A stretch of 64,000 bases of DNA from assembly GCF_007655135.1 (NCBI RefSeq), contig NC_045129.1, forward strand, positions 14,358,274 to 14,422,273, given 5' to 3'. Position 1 is the stretch's first letter. Every line of letters starts with the position of its first letter. The position numbers were made by a program, and so were the translations under genes. Positions 48,206 through 61,498 of this stretch are shown piece after piece. Below the pieces are notes generated by a model. It made no database searches. It had not been told where the DNA came from and worked only from the letters and a program-made list of their open reading frames with translations. Source of the DNA: Punica granatum. Its lineage: Eukaryota; Streptophyta; Magnoliopsida; Myrtales; Lythraceae.

Positions 48206-49310
48206 TCTTCTGCATAGTTTGAGATAAGGCAATATGGATGAAGAAATGAAAGACTCGCGTCATCAAGGCTCAAAGGGAGTCACTAAGGGAATAAATATGA
48301 TGGATAGGTTGTTTGGCTCAATCGATAATCCTATGCCTTCATCACTTCCATGCTTGCAATTGAACAAATTTCAATAAGATTCCAAGCAAGTTCTAGAGTA
48401 CTACTTAATCATGAAATGACATACTCAAGAAAAAAAACTGATTTGATAGAGAGGTGTATCAATCATAGGCCCAAGACCTCACATAGGTGTTTATTGATCT
48501 ACTGGTAGTTAAGAAAAAAAAATTGGGTTGAAGACCAACTTTCTTTTAATTATCTTTTAAAATAAATCAAAACCGATTTTGTTTTAATCGTCTTCTAAAA
48601 GAAATTTTATTCTGATAAATGAAAAATAGTAATCGTATAAGGTACACATTAATTAATATTTTAAATATTAGGGCAAGCAATCGATAGGCAATTTTTGTTA
48701 ATCACATAGAAAAATTATAGAATTACTTATAAATTATATGTTATAATGTACAGATGGAAATTATGTACAAATGAAAATTTTCTTGTTTATACTTATATAT
48801 TTCTATGTTATCACTTAATAATCAATTCTAATTCAATACGTCAAATATGTTATTTTCTTAAGAAGACAAATATTTGTTTAGCATTATTTATATTTTTTGG
48901 GTGAAATTATTTTCTTGAGGCAAGAATTGATATTTTTCATATCCTTTACCCTTTACTTCCATTTAATTTTTATTTTTATTATTTCATATTTTCAGTTATT
49001 AATATTTTTAAAATTAATTTGTAAATTAAAATTAAAGCTACTTTGAATCAGTTAAGAATTTAAGGTTATTAGATCATCTGGAATTACCTCTAAGTATTTT
49101 CTAAATGAAATTTACTTTGATTCATTGAGTTTCAATTATAATCTAAAAATTAGTAAAAGTCTACTTTCTCACATTAAATTTTGATGGTGATTTTCGTTAT
49201 ACATATCTATGTGCCTGCGCAAGCATGCACGCATATAATCTAATATCTGCATGTTAAAAGGAAAAATTATGCAAAATTTTCACTTTTTGTGGGATGCCTT
49301 TTTCTTATAT
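48206..49310. other. AT-rich spacer
   Basis: No gene, no clear repeat termini. The first 300 bases may continue family X. Confidence 0.4.
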
Positions 49311-49319
49311 TAATTTTTT

Positions 49320-50270
49320 GGGAAAATTACAAGAAAAATTAAATTTTGTAAAACATCTCAGTTTCCTAAATTTTACTTTGTAACAAAAAAATCACATGTT
49401 TTAATAGTAGTCTCAGATTTGGCATCCATTACTATTCAGTTAAGATTACTATCTATTTGCCTACGTAGACTTTATGGGACCCACCAAATTTGCACATCAT
49501 TTGATCATCTTCTCTTTTCTTTAAAAAAATAACTTAAGTTTTCATAAAAATCTCAGTTTTGATCTAGATTTTGATTTCTCATTTTAAAAAAAAATACATG
49601 TCAGTACCTCGTTTTGGTCCACCGGCTCCAGGAGAGAGCATCAACAACATTCCTGACTACAACTCGGAAACTATTATAGAAGAAGACCTGGCAAACCCCG
49701 GGATACTATTCACAGTCAGGTTAGCCAGGTGACTTCCCACCGATGGATGATAGAAATGACGATTTTTCCCTGCCTCCTTGTGATCATAATAGGTTGTCGA
49801 TTTCGAATTTTTCTAGTGCTGCGATCCTCCGTGCATCGCTCCCAAGGCCGTCCGGTTGACATGGCTGACCCGGCTGTGAATAGTAACCCAAGGTTTGCTG
49901 GGCCTTCTTCTTTAATAGTTTCCGGGTTATAGTCAAGAATGTTGTTGATGTTTTTTCTTGGAGCCGGTGGACCAAAACGAGTGCTAACATCTATTTTTTA
50001 AAAAATTATAAATCAAAATCTAGAACAAAATTGAGATTTTTATAAAAACTTAGATTATTTTTGTAAAGAAAAGATAAGATGATCAAATGATGTGCAAATT
50101 TGGTGAGTCCCATAAAGTTCACGTAAGCAAATGACGAAAATTTTAACAAAATAGTAACGGATGCCAAATCTGAGAAGATTATTAAAACATGTATTTTTTT
50201 TGTTACAAAATGAAATTTATGACAAAACAGAGACGTTTTACGAATTTTAGATTTTTTTTGTAATTTACCC
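49320..50270. mobile_element. Hairpin MITE (Mutator-type) with nested palindrome
   Basis: Arms of about 270 bp run from GGGAAAATTACAAG (49320) and to TTGTAATTTACCC (50270), with perfect 9-bp flanking repeats TAATTTTTT at 49311-49319 and 50271-50279. The arms pair over most of their length. The loop holds a second palindrome (49599-49989). Confidence 0.88.
49599..49989. repeat. Palindrome of two Tat-like LTR starts
   Basis: The left half starts TGTCAGTACCTCGTTTTGG plus TCCACCGGCTCC; the right half is its reverse complement, ending GTGCTAACA. Both halves continue with a CATCAACAACATTC stretch that resembles the beginning of the Tat1 LTR (15519-15600). So two head-to-head LTR beginnings form a 391-bp inverted repeat. 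Confidence 0.75.
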
Positions 50271-50279
50271 TAATTTTTT

Positions 50280-52484
50280 ATATTTTCGTTCTAATTTTTG
50301 TGTATTTTTTATTTTTTAAAACATTAGACATTAATAAGTTTATCGTAAGTTCAAACAATAAGGTCAAAGTAAACAAAACCATGTAATTTTAAAATATGAG
50401 CATAATCCAAAAAACAAAGGATTAGGATGAAATTGAAAAGAAAAGAAAGGTTGACAGTCAAAATAAATTTAATGAAAAGAAAAGAAAGGTTGACGGTCAA
50501 AATAAATTTATCTTATTAAGTTAACAGGATCAACTGGTGGAGTGTCTATTGTGATTAAGAATGGGATAGAGTATCATTGCACAAAATCTGTGGGGACAGG
50601 AGTGTATTTTACAATGGTAAAATGCACTCACCTCCCTTTAGATTTAGAGTAATGACACATAGCCCCATTTATTTAAAAAGTATACATTTAACCTTTTTTT
50701 TTTGAGAAAAATACATATTTGGACCATAACTTTTGAAAAAAAAATTTTGAGACCATACATCTACCATTTTACCTAATAAGGCCACCGCATTACATAAAAT
50801 GTAAGTGCAAGTCCTTTCTTACTTTTATAACTAGTATGATACCCGTTGCTATGCACCGACACCCTCATCTTATTTTTTATTATTGTTAATGATATTTAAT
50901 TTTATAAGCTGATTAATAACATTATTTGAAATTTAATAAACTCATAATAGTTTCCAAATGGAATTTTATAGTTAATAGCGAGAATAACATTTTTATCTTA
51001 CATTCACAAAATTAGAAATTCCCTGGATGTGGGAAATTAAGTAAGAAGTTCTTAGAGAACATAAAAGGGTTGATACTATTAGAAATATTAGTCACACCTA
51101 AAAAGGGAAAAGGATGCCTTCGATTCGTTCTCAAGTCAACGATATTGATGCACGATCACATTTGAGAGAGTACTACTACTGTCCATCTTTGAATGCACAA
51201 TTCTGAACTTCCCCATTCATAAGTTATATCTTTCAAGTATCTTTCAGTTTGCTCCTGTTTCATGACACCCATTGCATGTGTTTGCCTCAAAATTGCACGA
51301 GTTGTGTCGAACCTCGAAATTCGATCGTTTCCAAAACAATCTGCATAGAACAGATAAAATATTACAAACTCCTTTCCCAATTTACAAAATGTCAGAGATA
51401 TAATTGATTTCTCATGCTTTGTTCATGTATCTATCTTATGGACATAACGTGAAAACGCGTCCACAATCACACCATCACTACAAAGCAAATCAAGTGCACA
51501 TGACCTCAAATACGATATAAACTTTTTTTCTGCAACCTACTCAGGTCCCTTCTTTTCAATAGCTCCTTCACCCATTTTCTCATACTAACTTCCCATTACT
51601 TCTTCAATATCTCACTCAGTAGCAACTTCGATGGACAAGTTCGGGTAGATCAATCATATCCTCTTCATGCAATTTACTACGCCGTTTAGCTCAAATCAGC
51701 AGCAAGACTAATAACCAAATAATTCACTACATGCTCATACAAATCCTCCAATTTATTCCTGGGGAGCTTAAGCTGGTCCAGTTGAGGCAATTTTATACGA
51801 GGCTGATCTTATGGAGCACCACTTTGACCTAGCGGTCACTCACTCCCTCTTCTCTAGTTGCTATTGAACCGTATAGTTGAGAGTGAACAACCATTTTATT
51901 AAATCGTTTGATTAAGTTTCTCGTAAACCTATTTGCTTAACGGTTTAGTTTAATATTACATATGTTGCAAGAACAGGAATCCACGCTATCAATCCAGATT
52001 TGTGATGGGACTGATGGAAAGAATTGTGGACAAAAATCATATTTTATATAACAAATGGACCAGATCGTGATTTTTCATGGATATTTTTGAAATTTTAAAA
52101 CTTATAAAAATGGACGGTCAAGATTAGATTGAGGAAAATTTAAGGATTTAAATTAGTTATGTATAACGTAGAAAAATAAAAAAAATATGGAACCGAAAAA
52201 ACAGCCTTCTTACTGCCCATACTTATTTAACAGCTAACGAATACTTCCAAAAGCTTATTGAATGATTGCAAAGTCAGTTTCCTTCCCCTCGGGTTCAGAT
52301 TAATTGAGGGGGAAAGAAGTATTAAATGTAAGGGACAAAGGACCCAAATATAATACAATTAGATTACTGGACTGACAAATCTGAAGATGATGATGAGCGC
52401 ACTCAGAATTTCATGAATTACCATACGCTTGCTAGCTAGATTTGATCATCAATTGGAAGGGACAACTCATTGTCTACTGGTTCA
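50280..52484. other. AT-rich spacer before PG3
   Basis: No recognisable gene. A direct duplication of about 38 bp (GAAAAGAAAAGAAAGGTTGA type) occupies 50436-50511. A TACCCGTTGCTATGCACCG piece at 50840 resembles a widespread plant repeat. A possible TATA (AAATATAAT) lies near 52336 for PG3. Confidence 0.4.
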
Positions 52485-53539
52485 ATGCCTAATTTGGTTG
52501 CCATGTTGGTATGTTCTATATGTTGTCTCCTCTCTTGTACCCTTGGCTCTTCCCATCAAGAACCAACCTCTTCTTCCATTTCTTACATATTTATTTGTTT
52601 GGTAGGAAATTCTGGTCGCATTCTCCATTTTGTGCGTGGCAGCAGTGAGATCTTCAGATCCTCAGCTTTTCAATGTGCTCAGCTACGGAGCTATAGGAGA
52701 TGGGGTCAGTAATGATTCAGAAGTACGCATTTTGTCGATAAATAGGCATAAATTGAGGAAGAATATATGAAATGAGTGGACCGTCACATATATCGTATAT
52801 TGATAGAGCTTCCGTTTTTCTTTTCTCCTCTTTTTTTTTCTCCTTATTATTCCATACTTTATGATTTAAATCATGATGAATGATCATTATTTCCCTAAAA
52901 GAGAACATATAGAAACCGTAAACTATTAATTCTCTGCATGTGAAATGTAAAGGCTTTTGGAAAAGCATGGGACGACTTATGTGGATCGACATCAAACTAC
53001 GTCGTTCTGCAAATACCAAATGGGAAGAGCTTTTTCCTTGAGCCCGTAAATTTTAAGGGTCCATGTAAACCATCTCACCTTCAAGTACAGGTACGCTAAT
53101 TAATCCAGGAATAATCACACAATTATTCAATTGTAATTGCTATTGTATTATGTCTGTTATTACGAAAGAGAAATCGTTGTGTATCGCTGTTCAAAGAATA
53201 AGTCTGCAATCACAATTTATATTGGTAAGTAGATGTATATTGTAAGAAACTACCTCATCGATCCCATGCACATGAAATTAGCCGATTATATATCGTTCAA
53301 GTCTTTTCCTTTTCATTACCAGAAAGAAAAAATCTTCTCCTGTTTCTTCTTCTCTTTTTATATCACCTTACCCCCTTTTTGTGTGGGGGGGATGGAGTGG
53401 GCCGATTTATGTGATAAGCCATAAAGTGGGGGGATTTATCTCAAAGAAATTATAAAATAACGGACCCTTTTGCTTGTAATTTTACAAACCAATGGATTCC
53501 AAAAGTTGGTTTTGTTGAAGTTACAAACTTATACATATC

Positions 53540-53990
53540 TATATCTATATTTATATTTATATATATAGTAAAACTAATTGCAATAAATCTCACTAATAAA
53601 TGCAATTAATAATTTAAAATTACTATTATTATAAATTATATAATCTATATCTATATATAATAAAATTGGCTTCCGAGAAAAATAAATAATATTGATTTGT
53701 ATATAGTAAAACTAACTATGTATTGCAGTAAATCTCTTTAATAAATGTAACTAATAATTTAAAATTATTATCATAAATTATATAATCTATATCTATATAT
53801 ATAATGAAATTAGCTTCCAAGAAAAATAAATCTCTTCTATGTAATGCAACTGGAAAAATTTTGGAAAAAATAAATAATATTGATCTATATATAGTAGTAA
53901 AACTAACTACAAATTACAATAAATGTTTTTAATAAATTCAACTAATAATTTAAAATTATTATCATAAATATAACATATATCTATATCTAT
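53540..53990. repeat. AT-rich tandem segment in PG3 intron 3
   Basis: Three diverged units beginning near 53566, 53701 and 53886 share TAGTAAAACTAA, AATAATTTAAAATTATTA and ATATCTATATCTATAT pieces; unit length varies from about 137 to 186 bp. Confidence 0.7.
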
Positions 53991-56570
53991 ATTACAAATG
54001 GGAGAAGAAAATAACTTTCCTTCTCCCAAAATACTCTTAGAAAAATCAATATACATTAAATTAAAATAGAAGAGTTGTACCATAGAGCTCTATTCTAGAG
54101 CCCTCAACTCCTGTTGAAATATCGGAAACTCTTACCTTCTGATTATCTTTAATTGCTCCATTTGATGACCTCGGCATGAATCAATTTATATATAATAAAA
54201 AGCCTGATTTTCAATCGAAATGAAAAAATGGTTCCATTCTTTTTTGAAAAAATGGGCACTAACAAAATTTATAGGAAATCACTGAGAAAATCAATTCAAC
54301 TTCAAGCTTTGTACTATGTTTATTTATTTAATTATTTATTTAGTTATTTTGCCATTTTTATAATTTTTTCTGATATTGAATTCTGATCACTTAAATATAT
54401 ATGACTGAGACAATACTTCAAAAAGATACCATGCAAGACTAATCCTCATTTCGATTGCATGACATTCCAATTAATTATCAGAAAAACTGTGACACATGAC
54501 GGAATGGTCACCATTCAATGGTGTCATGTCATATAAGTATAAAACTAATCAATTATATAAGAAAAAAGTGAAGGGCCGAAAATTGCTTCAGGGCTTAGAA
54601 AATTGCTTCAGGGCTTTTGGAATTCTTCAATATAAAAAAGTACAAAGCAACTTCATACCTCAATACTATATTCTTCATGTCTTATATCTAAGAAAAAGTA
54701 GTTTTGTGTAATATTTGTCGAAGGCTGCTTGGCTCATTCTGTCCCGGCAATCTATTTATTTATCTATTATATTATAGGTATTTAAGTTAGATTCTTTATT
54801 TCATGCAATAAGGTACCTTCATTCTATTAATCAAAATATGTCACATCAGCACTTTTAAAGTTTTTGGAGCATCTGAATCGTTGACCCTTCATTTCCTTTT
54901 ATGTGCTAAATAAACCTTAATTTTCTTGTATTTAGGTTTTATGACGAAAACTAATTAAAAAAAAATTCTCCGAAAAATCTTAATTTTTGGTCTTACTGAT
55001 TTCGCCTTCTTACCCAAGTGCCGGTGTTGCCACCACCACCCACTTGCTTGCCCTAGCGTCGGTGTTTCTGCTGCCACCTCCATCTCCATTACCCTCAATC
55101 ACTCTTTGCGTTACCTCCATCTCACCTCAGCGCTAGCAATGCCGACATCATCAGCCTTCTTGCCACATCCCTAGCATTGCCGCCATCTCTGCTTTGGCTC
55201 TTCCCAAAGTCTTCTTATCCTTAACCCAATTTCGATAATTGTTCCAGTCTCAAAGAACAGTGTAGAAATTGAATTTTTTAGGGTTTTAAAAGAATAAGTT
55301 ATTAAGTAAGAATCTGCAAAATCGTACTCGTATGCTTGCACTTAACATATATCTGTAGTGAATATGTGCAATGTTAATGAATTAAATATAATACAATGAA
55401 TTTTAAATAAGAAAATTTGTAGCAGATGTATCCCTAAATCATTTAAAATTAGCCTCATATATTAGGAATATCTCTATTGAAACTAAATTCATGCAATGCA
55501 CTGTTAAGACTGCTTTTCCATTTACCAAATATTCACAGATATGGATTCATAATGAGTAATAACCCATGGAAAGATCAGACTCACATTCTATACAACCAAC
55601 AGTGAATCAAAAGTAAGTAATATTTATCCCCCACCCAAAAAAAAAGTGAGTAATAATGAGCCAATACAGTTAGCAAGACTTCAAAAATTTTATCAAAATA
55701 GCATATAATAAGTAAAAATGAAAATCTACGAATAGAACTATTTTGAACACTTCAATTTTATTAGAATGATTTATGTAGTTATACATAAGATTAGCGATCA
55801 TGTTATAATATTAAGCGAATTAACAAAATTTGAAATAATATTAACAAAATTTGAAACTAATAATTAAAAACTCAAACAAATAAATGAAATACACACCGGT
55901 AGTAGAGTAGTTATTAAAGAAAATGAGACTATCAATAATCCCATTGGGAACAAATAATTGTATATTTTTGCTAAATCTCATAGAAATTAAGCTTATCTCT
56001 TGAAATGATCCATAATTTTTAAGAAAGGAAAATACCATTTGGTTATTTTGATTTCTTATTAAAAAGCCAGCTCACAAATTACCCATTTTTTAAATAAAAT
56101 TTTCATTTTCTGAATTTTATATTGCCTCCATAAAATGTTTAACAATTTGTCTTTTCTAATGTCAACTTTTATTTCCAGTTACATAAAAATAATGATATAA
56201 TAGGGTAGGAAAACATTCTTTTATAATTAAGATAGAAAAACATTAGCATGATTTTAATTTAACTTTATTCTTTCTTTATTCTTTTGTTTTATTTGCGTTG
56301 ATTTGGTGAACCTCTAGACTTCCAACCGTGACATGAACAGTAATTTTGTGCCAGTTGTTCTATTTTTATCATTCATGAATCGGAATTGGCACTTCCTAGG
56401 AGACTTATCTCACCTACATGATGCGTTACCATTCTAAGATTTATCTCTCCTTTTACATATTATATATAGATATATAGATAGATAATTTATCAGTTGATTT
56501 TGTGTAATCAACTCTTCTGAAAGGTGTTCGTATCATTAGTTATTAAAGTTATTATTGCGTAATATTTCAG
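53991..56570. other. Rest of PG3 intron 3
   Basis: AT-rich; a GC-rich piece at 55000-55200 (GCCACCACCACC type) may be decayed coding sequence but has no clear frame. No gene assigned. Confidence 0.4.
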
Positions 56571-58569
56571 ATTGATGGAAATCTTACTGCCCCCACAAAA
56601 CCTGGGGACGATAATGAAGGAATTCAGAATTGGATCCAGTTTGTTAGCTTGGAAGGGCTCGTTGTGAATGGAAGTGGCTCGATTAATGGTCAAGGGTTCG
56701 CATGGTAGAAGGCTTGCCCCGTAATTTGTTTCATTTTTTCGTCACTAATTTCTTCCTTTTTCTTACATGTGATTGGTATTTTCCTTAGATAATTTCTAAA
56801 TCGACTAATTCTGCTCTTTTATTAATACATATATATGCAGCCGCCCCATTGCAAAAGACCCACCGTAAGCTCCTCAACACATTTCGTCTATTGCCTTTCA
56901 TTGATTTGTCTCTAAGTAAATTGATAATTTATAAAGCTGGATTTGTTTTTTGTTGGGGTGACAGGCATTGGTATTTCATAACTGCAACAATTTGCAAATT
57001 TTGGGGTTGCAATCCTTCAACAGCCCAAGAAACCATATATCCATATCTAGTTGTAACTACGTAAGACTATCCAATGTCTACCTTTCTGCCCCTGAAACCA
57101 GTCCGAACACCGATGGGATAGACATTTCTGAGTCGACCAATATTCGGATCCAAGAAAGCGTTATCAGCACTGGTTTATGTCTTAATTCCAGACATCCGTT
57201 TATTTATTTATTTATTCTTTTAGCTTATTTTAGTGTCCCCATATTTCTCTTGAATTTTACTATTGTGTCGAAATTCTAATTTTGGATCGATGGTAACTAT
57301 CTAATCTTTAGGTGACGATTGTGTTGCCATCAATAGTGGTTCATCAAACATCAACATAATAAGGATAACATGCGGTCCGGGTCATGGTATAAGGTTAGTC
57401 ACATTTATTGTTGTTTTACATATGAATGCCCTATGAATAGTGCACAGAAAAAAAATAAATCTAATAGGGGTAATTTGTAAAACTCGTCACAAAATTTTGA
57501 TCCGTCTATTTTTTAACTTTAAAGAAAAAGGAAAAATACATTGTAAAGAGTTTTTAAGAAAGGACAACGAATTATATTGAAAAATTTATTTTTATCCTGT
57601 ACTATATTCGTGTCGATGTTCAACTCTGTCCAGCGTCTAATCAGCCATCAAAATGATATAGTAACTGATTCGTATATGTAGCATCGGAAGCTTAGGACAC
57701 CATGAATCATACGCCACAGTCGAGGACGTACATGTCTCTAGCTGCACCTTTATTGGAACTCAGAATGGAGCCAGGATCAAGACCTGGCAGGTAAACACTT
57801 TTATGTACCCAAAATTGTATTTTCTTTTCAATACATAATTATATATTGATGTACTTATATATGAAAACCTTTAATTGTTTCTTATATTTTGTAATAGAGT
57901 GTATTCTCCCTCGTTCTTCCTAGCTATTCCTTGTTTCCTGTCAATCTGCAGGGTGGTTCTGGCTATGCAAGGAACATCACATTTAAGGACATAATTCTTG
58001 AATCAGTGAACCGTTCCATCATTATCGACCAATTTTACTGTCCCCACAAAACATGTCCGTCCGAGGTAACGAGTTCACTTTCCACATACATTTATTAGTT
58101 AATTCCAATTCACGGATTCAGCTAGTAGTATGGAAAACAGCGACAGTCTCCGGTTTCATCAGTTGATTGCTTATAGCAAATGGCTCAGTGTGACTCATAA
58201 CCTCAGATGAATCAGTTACAAACACAATGTTTCAAATTTTGATAAGTACTGCATAGTTATTTGATAATGTTTAGTATTTTCTTATCAAGTAAAGCTTCTG
58301 TGTTTCTGTCTTTTAACTTCATAATGGAATGGTTGAAGAGGATGGCAGTGAAGATTAGCAGTGTCAGGTTCGCAGGATTTTACGGAACGTCACTTGACAG
58401 AAGGGCCATTAGTCTAAATTGCAGCCAAACCATCGGATGCACCAACATCAATCTAGACAATGTCAACATAACTGCTGCAACTCCCAGTGAGAAGCCCTAT
58501 GCCTCCTGCATCAATGCTCATGGAATGGCTTACAATACCAGTCCACCAGTCCCATGTTTAATCCACTGA

Positions 58570-59402
58570 AGTGATCTGCATCCCCCGGGCATGCATGCCA
58601 TGGCCGTCTAATTGACTATCCATTATTGAGTAAGATGCCATGAAAACTTGGTGAAAGTTAATTAGTTTCAGTTTCAGCAGTAACAATAAGTTAGCTGTGA
58701 TGAGTTCTCAATGTAATTCTTACTCCCTTGCTCGATCATTATTACAGCTATGGCTGCATAGTATCCAATATAAATCTCATTCACAAAAGATCAAGTTCAC
58801 TAGAGTCAACAACCCCATCATCAATGACCAGTTCCAGTTCTACTGTTTAAACAGAGTAAATTGCCAAATATGAGATGATAACAAAGTCTACTCATTTGAT
58901 TCAATTGGGATCATGTCATACCCAAGGTCTCCTTATCTCAGTTGTGCTGATCTTGTTCAAACATCGGTAAATAAAGGTGAGCGACATATAGTACAAGTTC
59001 ATATACCGAACGTTAACTATTGACGAAGTTATGTATCCGCGCTGCGCCAAAATATCATGCTTGATCACATTGATGTAAAATGACAATTGAAAGAAAGTGA
59101 GCTTATTCCTATTGCTTCAATGCTCACAAAAGATCATATCAACGTACACCAGGCCCGCTCGGTCAAATGATGCCTACTGCAATAGCCCATTTCCTATTTG
59201 ATCCTCCTATAATTTCCCAAAGCTGAATGAAGACATTGGTTTAACTGGAAACTCTCAGTCCACGATATTTATACAAACATCAGTACCATCTTTCATAGGT
59301 TCTTCTCTACATCGGAACAATAGGGCTGTTATACTCATTACTAAACTTGTTGAAGACATGAAATTTTAGCTGTGCGCATTATCACCCAAGCTTTGTACAA
59401 GT
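58570..59402. other. Convergent 3' region between PG3 and DCC gene
   Basis: No reading frame of note. It should contain the 3' ends of both transcripts, which face each other. Confidence 0.5.
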
Positions 59403-61034
59403 CTATATCTCGCAGGAGTCTGAGCGGCCGAAGAATGAATAGCGGTTGCTTGCAACATTGTCATACATGAAATCTCGTAAAAACCTGCAAAGTGCAATCG
59501 TTCTTCTAGATGAAACATGTCTAGAACTCAACTATCAAAGAGAGACCAGTAAGAGAATGGGAAACTTACGCTGGAATAAACTGTAAGAAGAAAGCTAGCT
59601 GGGGGAATGGTAAGTCGATGTACTCCATTATCTTCAGTACAGCTTCCGATTTAATGTAGGCCCTGAAATTCATTTGCAAGACTCTAGTTCTCCTTTCACA
59701 TTCAACAACCCAAACCAAACATCTTAATATCAGTCAAGTGCTGGTTGCAGACCTGTCTTTCTCAACCAGTACGACACTCGATATGTCGTCGGGTTCCCTC
59801 CCGGACCTCCTCAACAGATTCCTGCCAGCTTCACTTTGAAGAGCTTCAAACCTTATTCTCCTGCTAGTAATACTAAATAGGTTGAGAAATGAAGAAGTGG
59901 AGCTCAAATGGCATTTCTCAGCACCTAAAGAAGATAACAAAGCAAAATTCTGAACTGATACAACAAACCCATCCGGACCCAACTGTAGTTCATTTGTTCC
60001 CCTGTGGCATACGGTCTGCACCTACAGATCGATGCACATTGTTTGGCTCTAACCATGTCGAAGTCCTAAATGAATCCCTGCCACTCCCCTTCCTGTCCTT
60101 CCTATCCCAATATAGACAGGCCAATAAAGCCAACTCTGATTAAGGATCAGACCAAGGTACAACGCACACACCTATTCCGGTCGTTCGCTCGCACAAACCT
60201 CACGCCTCCATTGCACAAGTTGCATACACCTGTCAAATTATAAACGTCAAGCAAACCGAGCTAAATCCATCTTCAGCCGACAGCAAATTTAAAAAGGAGA
60301 TGCAAAATACAAAAATCCATGATTTAATCCACTAACTAGCATCAGAAGTTCTTTGCTCGAACTGCGACATCATTAAAGGGCATGCACATTCATGAGTTCC
60401 TCTTCTTCATATCAGGAAATATTTAAACTGTGCCAATCACACCAAAGATCTCAACTTCATAGTTCATACACGGCTTTACATGACTATGTGCAGGTTCACC
60501 GCCAAGCTCCAAAATTTTCGACAACATTGCCTTGTAGACTTAGCTTAGCCCCCTGATGATAGAAAACTAATAGATGGTGCCAATTAGGCCACGGAAGGGG
60601 GCAGCGCTACTGCATTCCACGCGAATCGATATATGGATTTCTGGCACTAACCCGATAACCAACCAAGAGTACGCTAAAACACAATATTCCCTTTCCATTA
60701 GGTCCTTCGTAGGGCTGATAGCCTATGGGAATGGGTTGACACATACAAAAATAATGATGCCATTCCAGGGAGTCGTATCTCCTTCCCGTCCCAATATTGT
60801 CAATACTATATGAAAAGAAAACAACGTCCTCTGCGGGTATCGAGAATTACCATCAAATAACATGATAGGCCTAGAGTCCCCTTCGAAGAAGCTCGAAGTG
60901 GCCTCAACCCAAGAGACCGAGTCTTTCGGAGGTGCGTTCAAGGAAGCCAATGTCCTGAATCTCCGGGACAAGCGAGCTGAGGCTGGCACAGTGATTCTAG
61001 CAGACCCGACACCACCGGGGACAAGAAGAGCCAT
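59403..61034 (-). CDS. DCC-family thiol-disulfide oxidoreductase-like protein
   Basis: Five exons on the minus strand: 60851-61034, 60172-60229, 59753-59860, 59570-59662, 59403-59484; 525 nt, 174 aa, all junctions GT-AG and all later exons in phase 2. The N-terminus (MALLVPGGVGSARITVPASA) is rich in Ala, Arg and Ser and looks like an organelle transit peptide. After PIMLFDG comes exon 2 with VCNLCNGGVRFVR, whose D-x3-C-x2-C is the DCC signature; exon 3 has RIRFEALQSEAGRNLLRRSG and VVLVEKDR; exon 4 KSEAVLKIMEYIDLPFPQLA; exon 5 FLRDFMYDNVASNRYSFFGR and the stop. It resembles the Arabidopsis chloroplast DCC protein At1g52590 as I remember it; biochemical role is not established. Complete and intact. 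It is divergent from the Fcf2-like gene and convergent with PG3. Confidence 0.92.
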
Positions 61035-61498
61035 TTGAAGAACAGATATATGATATTCTTTTTAGCCGTCTCTGCTGCTTTGGATCAACCAGCAGAGGAT
61101 TACTGATATGATATAAAATTGAAATGAAATGGATCAGAAAGGAACAGAGAACGGTCGAATTAACTATTGTGGAATCAATGTGAATAAGGAACTTGACTGG
61201 TGGGGAGCTCTATTGGGTGTTTGGAGTTTCATGTGGCTCAACACTCAAGTGGTTGGGCTCTCTCCACGTGGAGACTTTTGTACCAGTTGTGATTGATACA
61301 CGACAACCAATCTTGTCCCTTTCCCCACTTCCGTAATGGGATATATTTTGCTAATTTCTCCGTATAAATGATCAATTGACAAACAGTTTGATTACATTAT
61401 AGGTCTTGTCGGGAATATAAATTATTGATTTCACCGCCTTATATTGATTCCGGTGATTCAGTAACTCTTCTTTTTAACTCTGTGAATTTCGGAATGAT
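61035..61498. promoter_or_regulatory. Shared interval between DCC gene and Fcf2-like gene
   Basis: 464 bp separate the two divergent start codons, so they probably share a bidirectional promoter region. No clear TATA box. It contains the palindrome listed next. Confidence 0.55.
61261..61274. promoter_or_regulatory. 14-bp palindrome with G-box
   Basis: TCTCCACGTGGAGA is a perfect palindrome around CACGTG, the core bound by plant bZIP and bHLH factors. It lies near the middle of the bidirectional interval. Confidence 0.55.

Larger units (their letters stand above)
52485..58569 (+). pseudogene. PG3: polygalacturonase (GH28) with one in-frame stop
   Basis: Exons: 52485-52508, 52606-52722, 52953-53090, 56571-56720, 56841-56864, 56965-57172, 57312-57393, 57682-57790, 57952-58065, 58339-58569; 1,197 nt. 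The exon plan equals PG1/PG2, with exons 3, 6, 7 and 8 identical in length. Signal peptide spans exons 1-2. All four motifs are present: SPNTDG, GDDC, CGPGHG, RIK. Codon 56706-56708 is TAG where PG1 and PG2 have TGG (second Trp of GSAWW), so the predicted product would stop before all catalytic motifs. Everything else, including splice sites, is in order, suggesting a recent loss, an allele, or a base-call error. Frames are distant enough from PG1 to mean an older duplication. Intron 3 is 3.5 kb. The first exon could start at 52503 as well. Confidence 0.82.
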
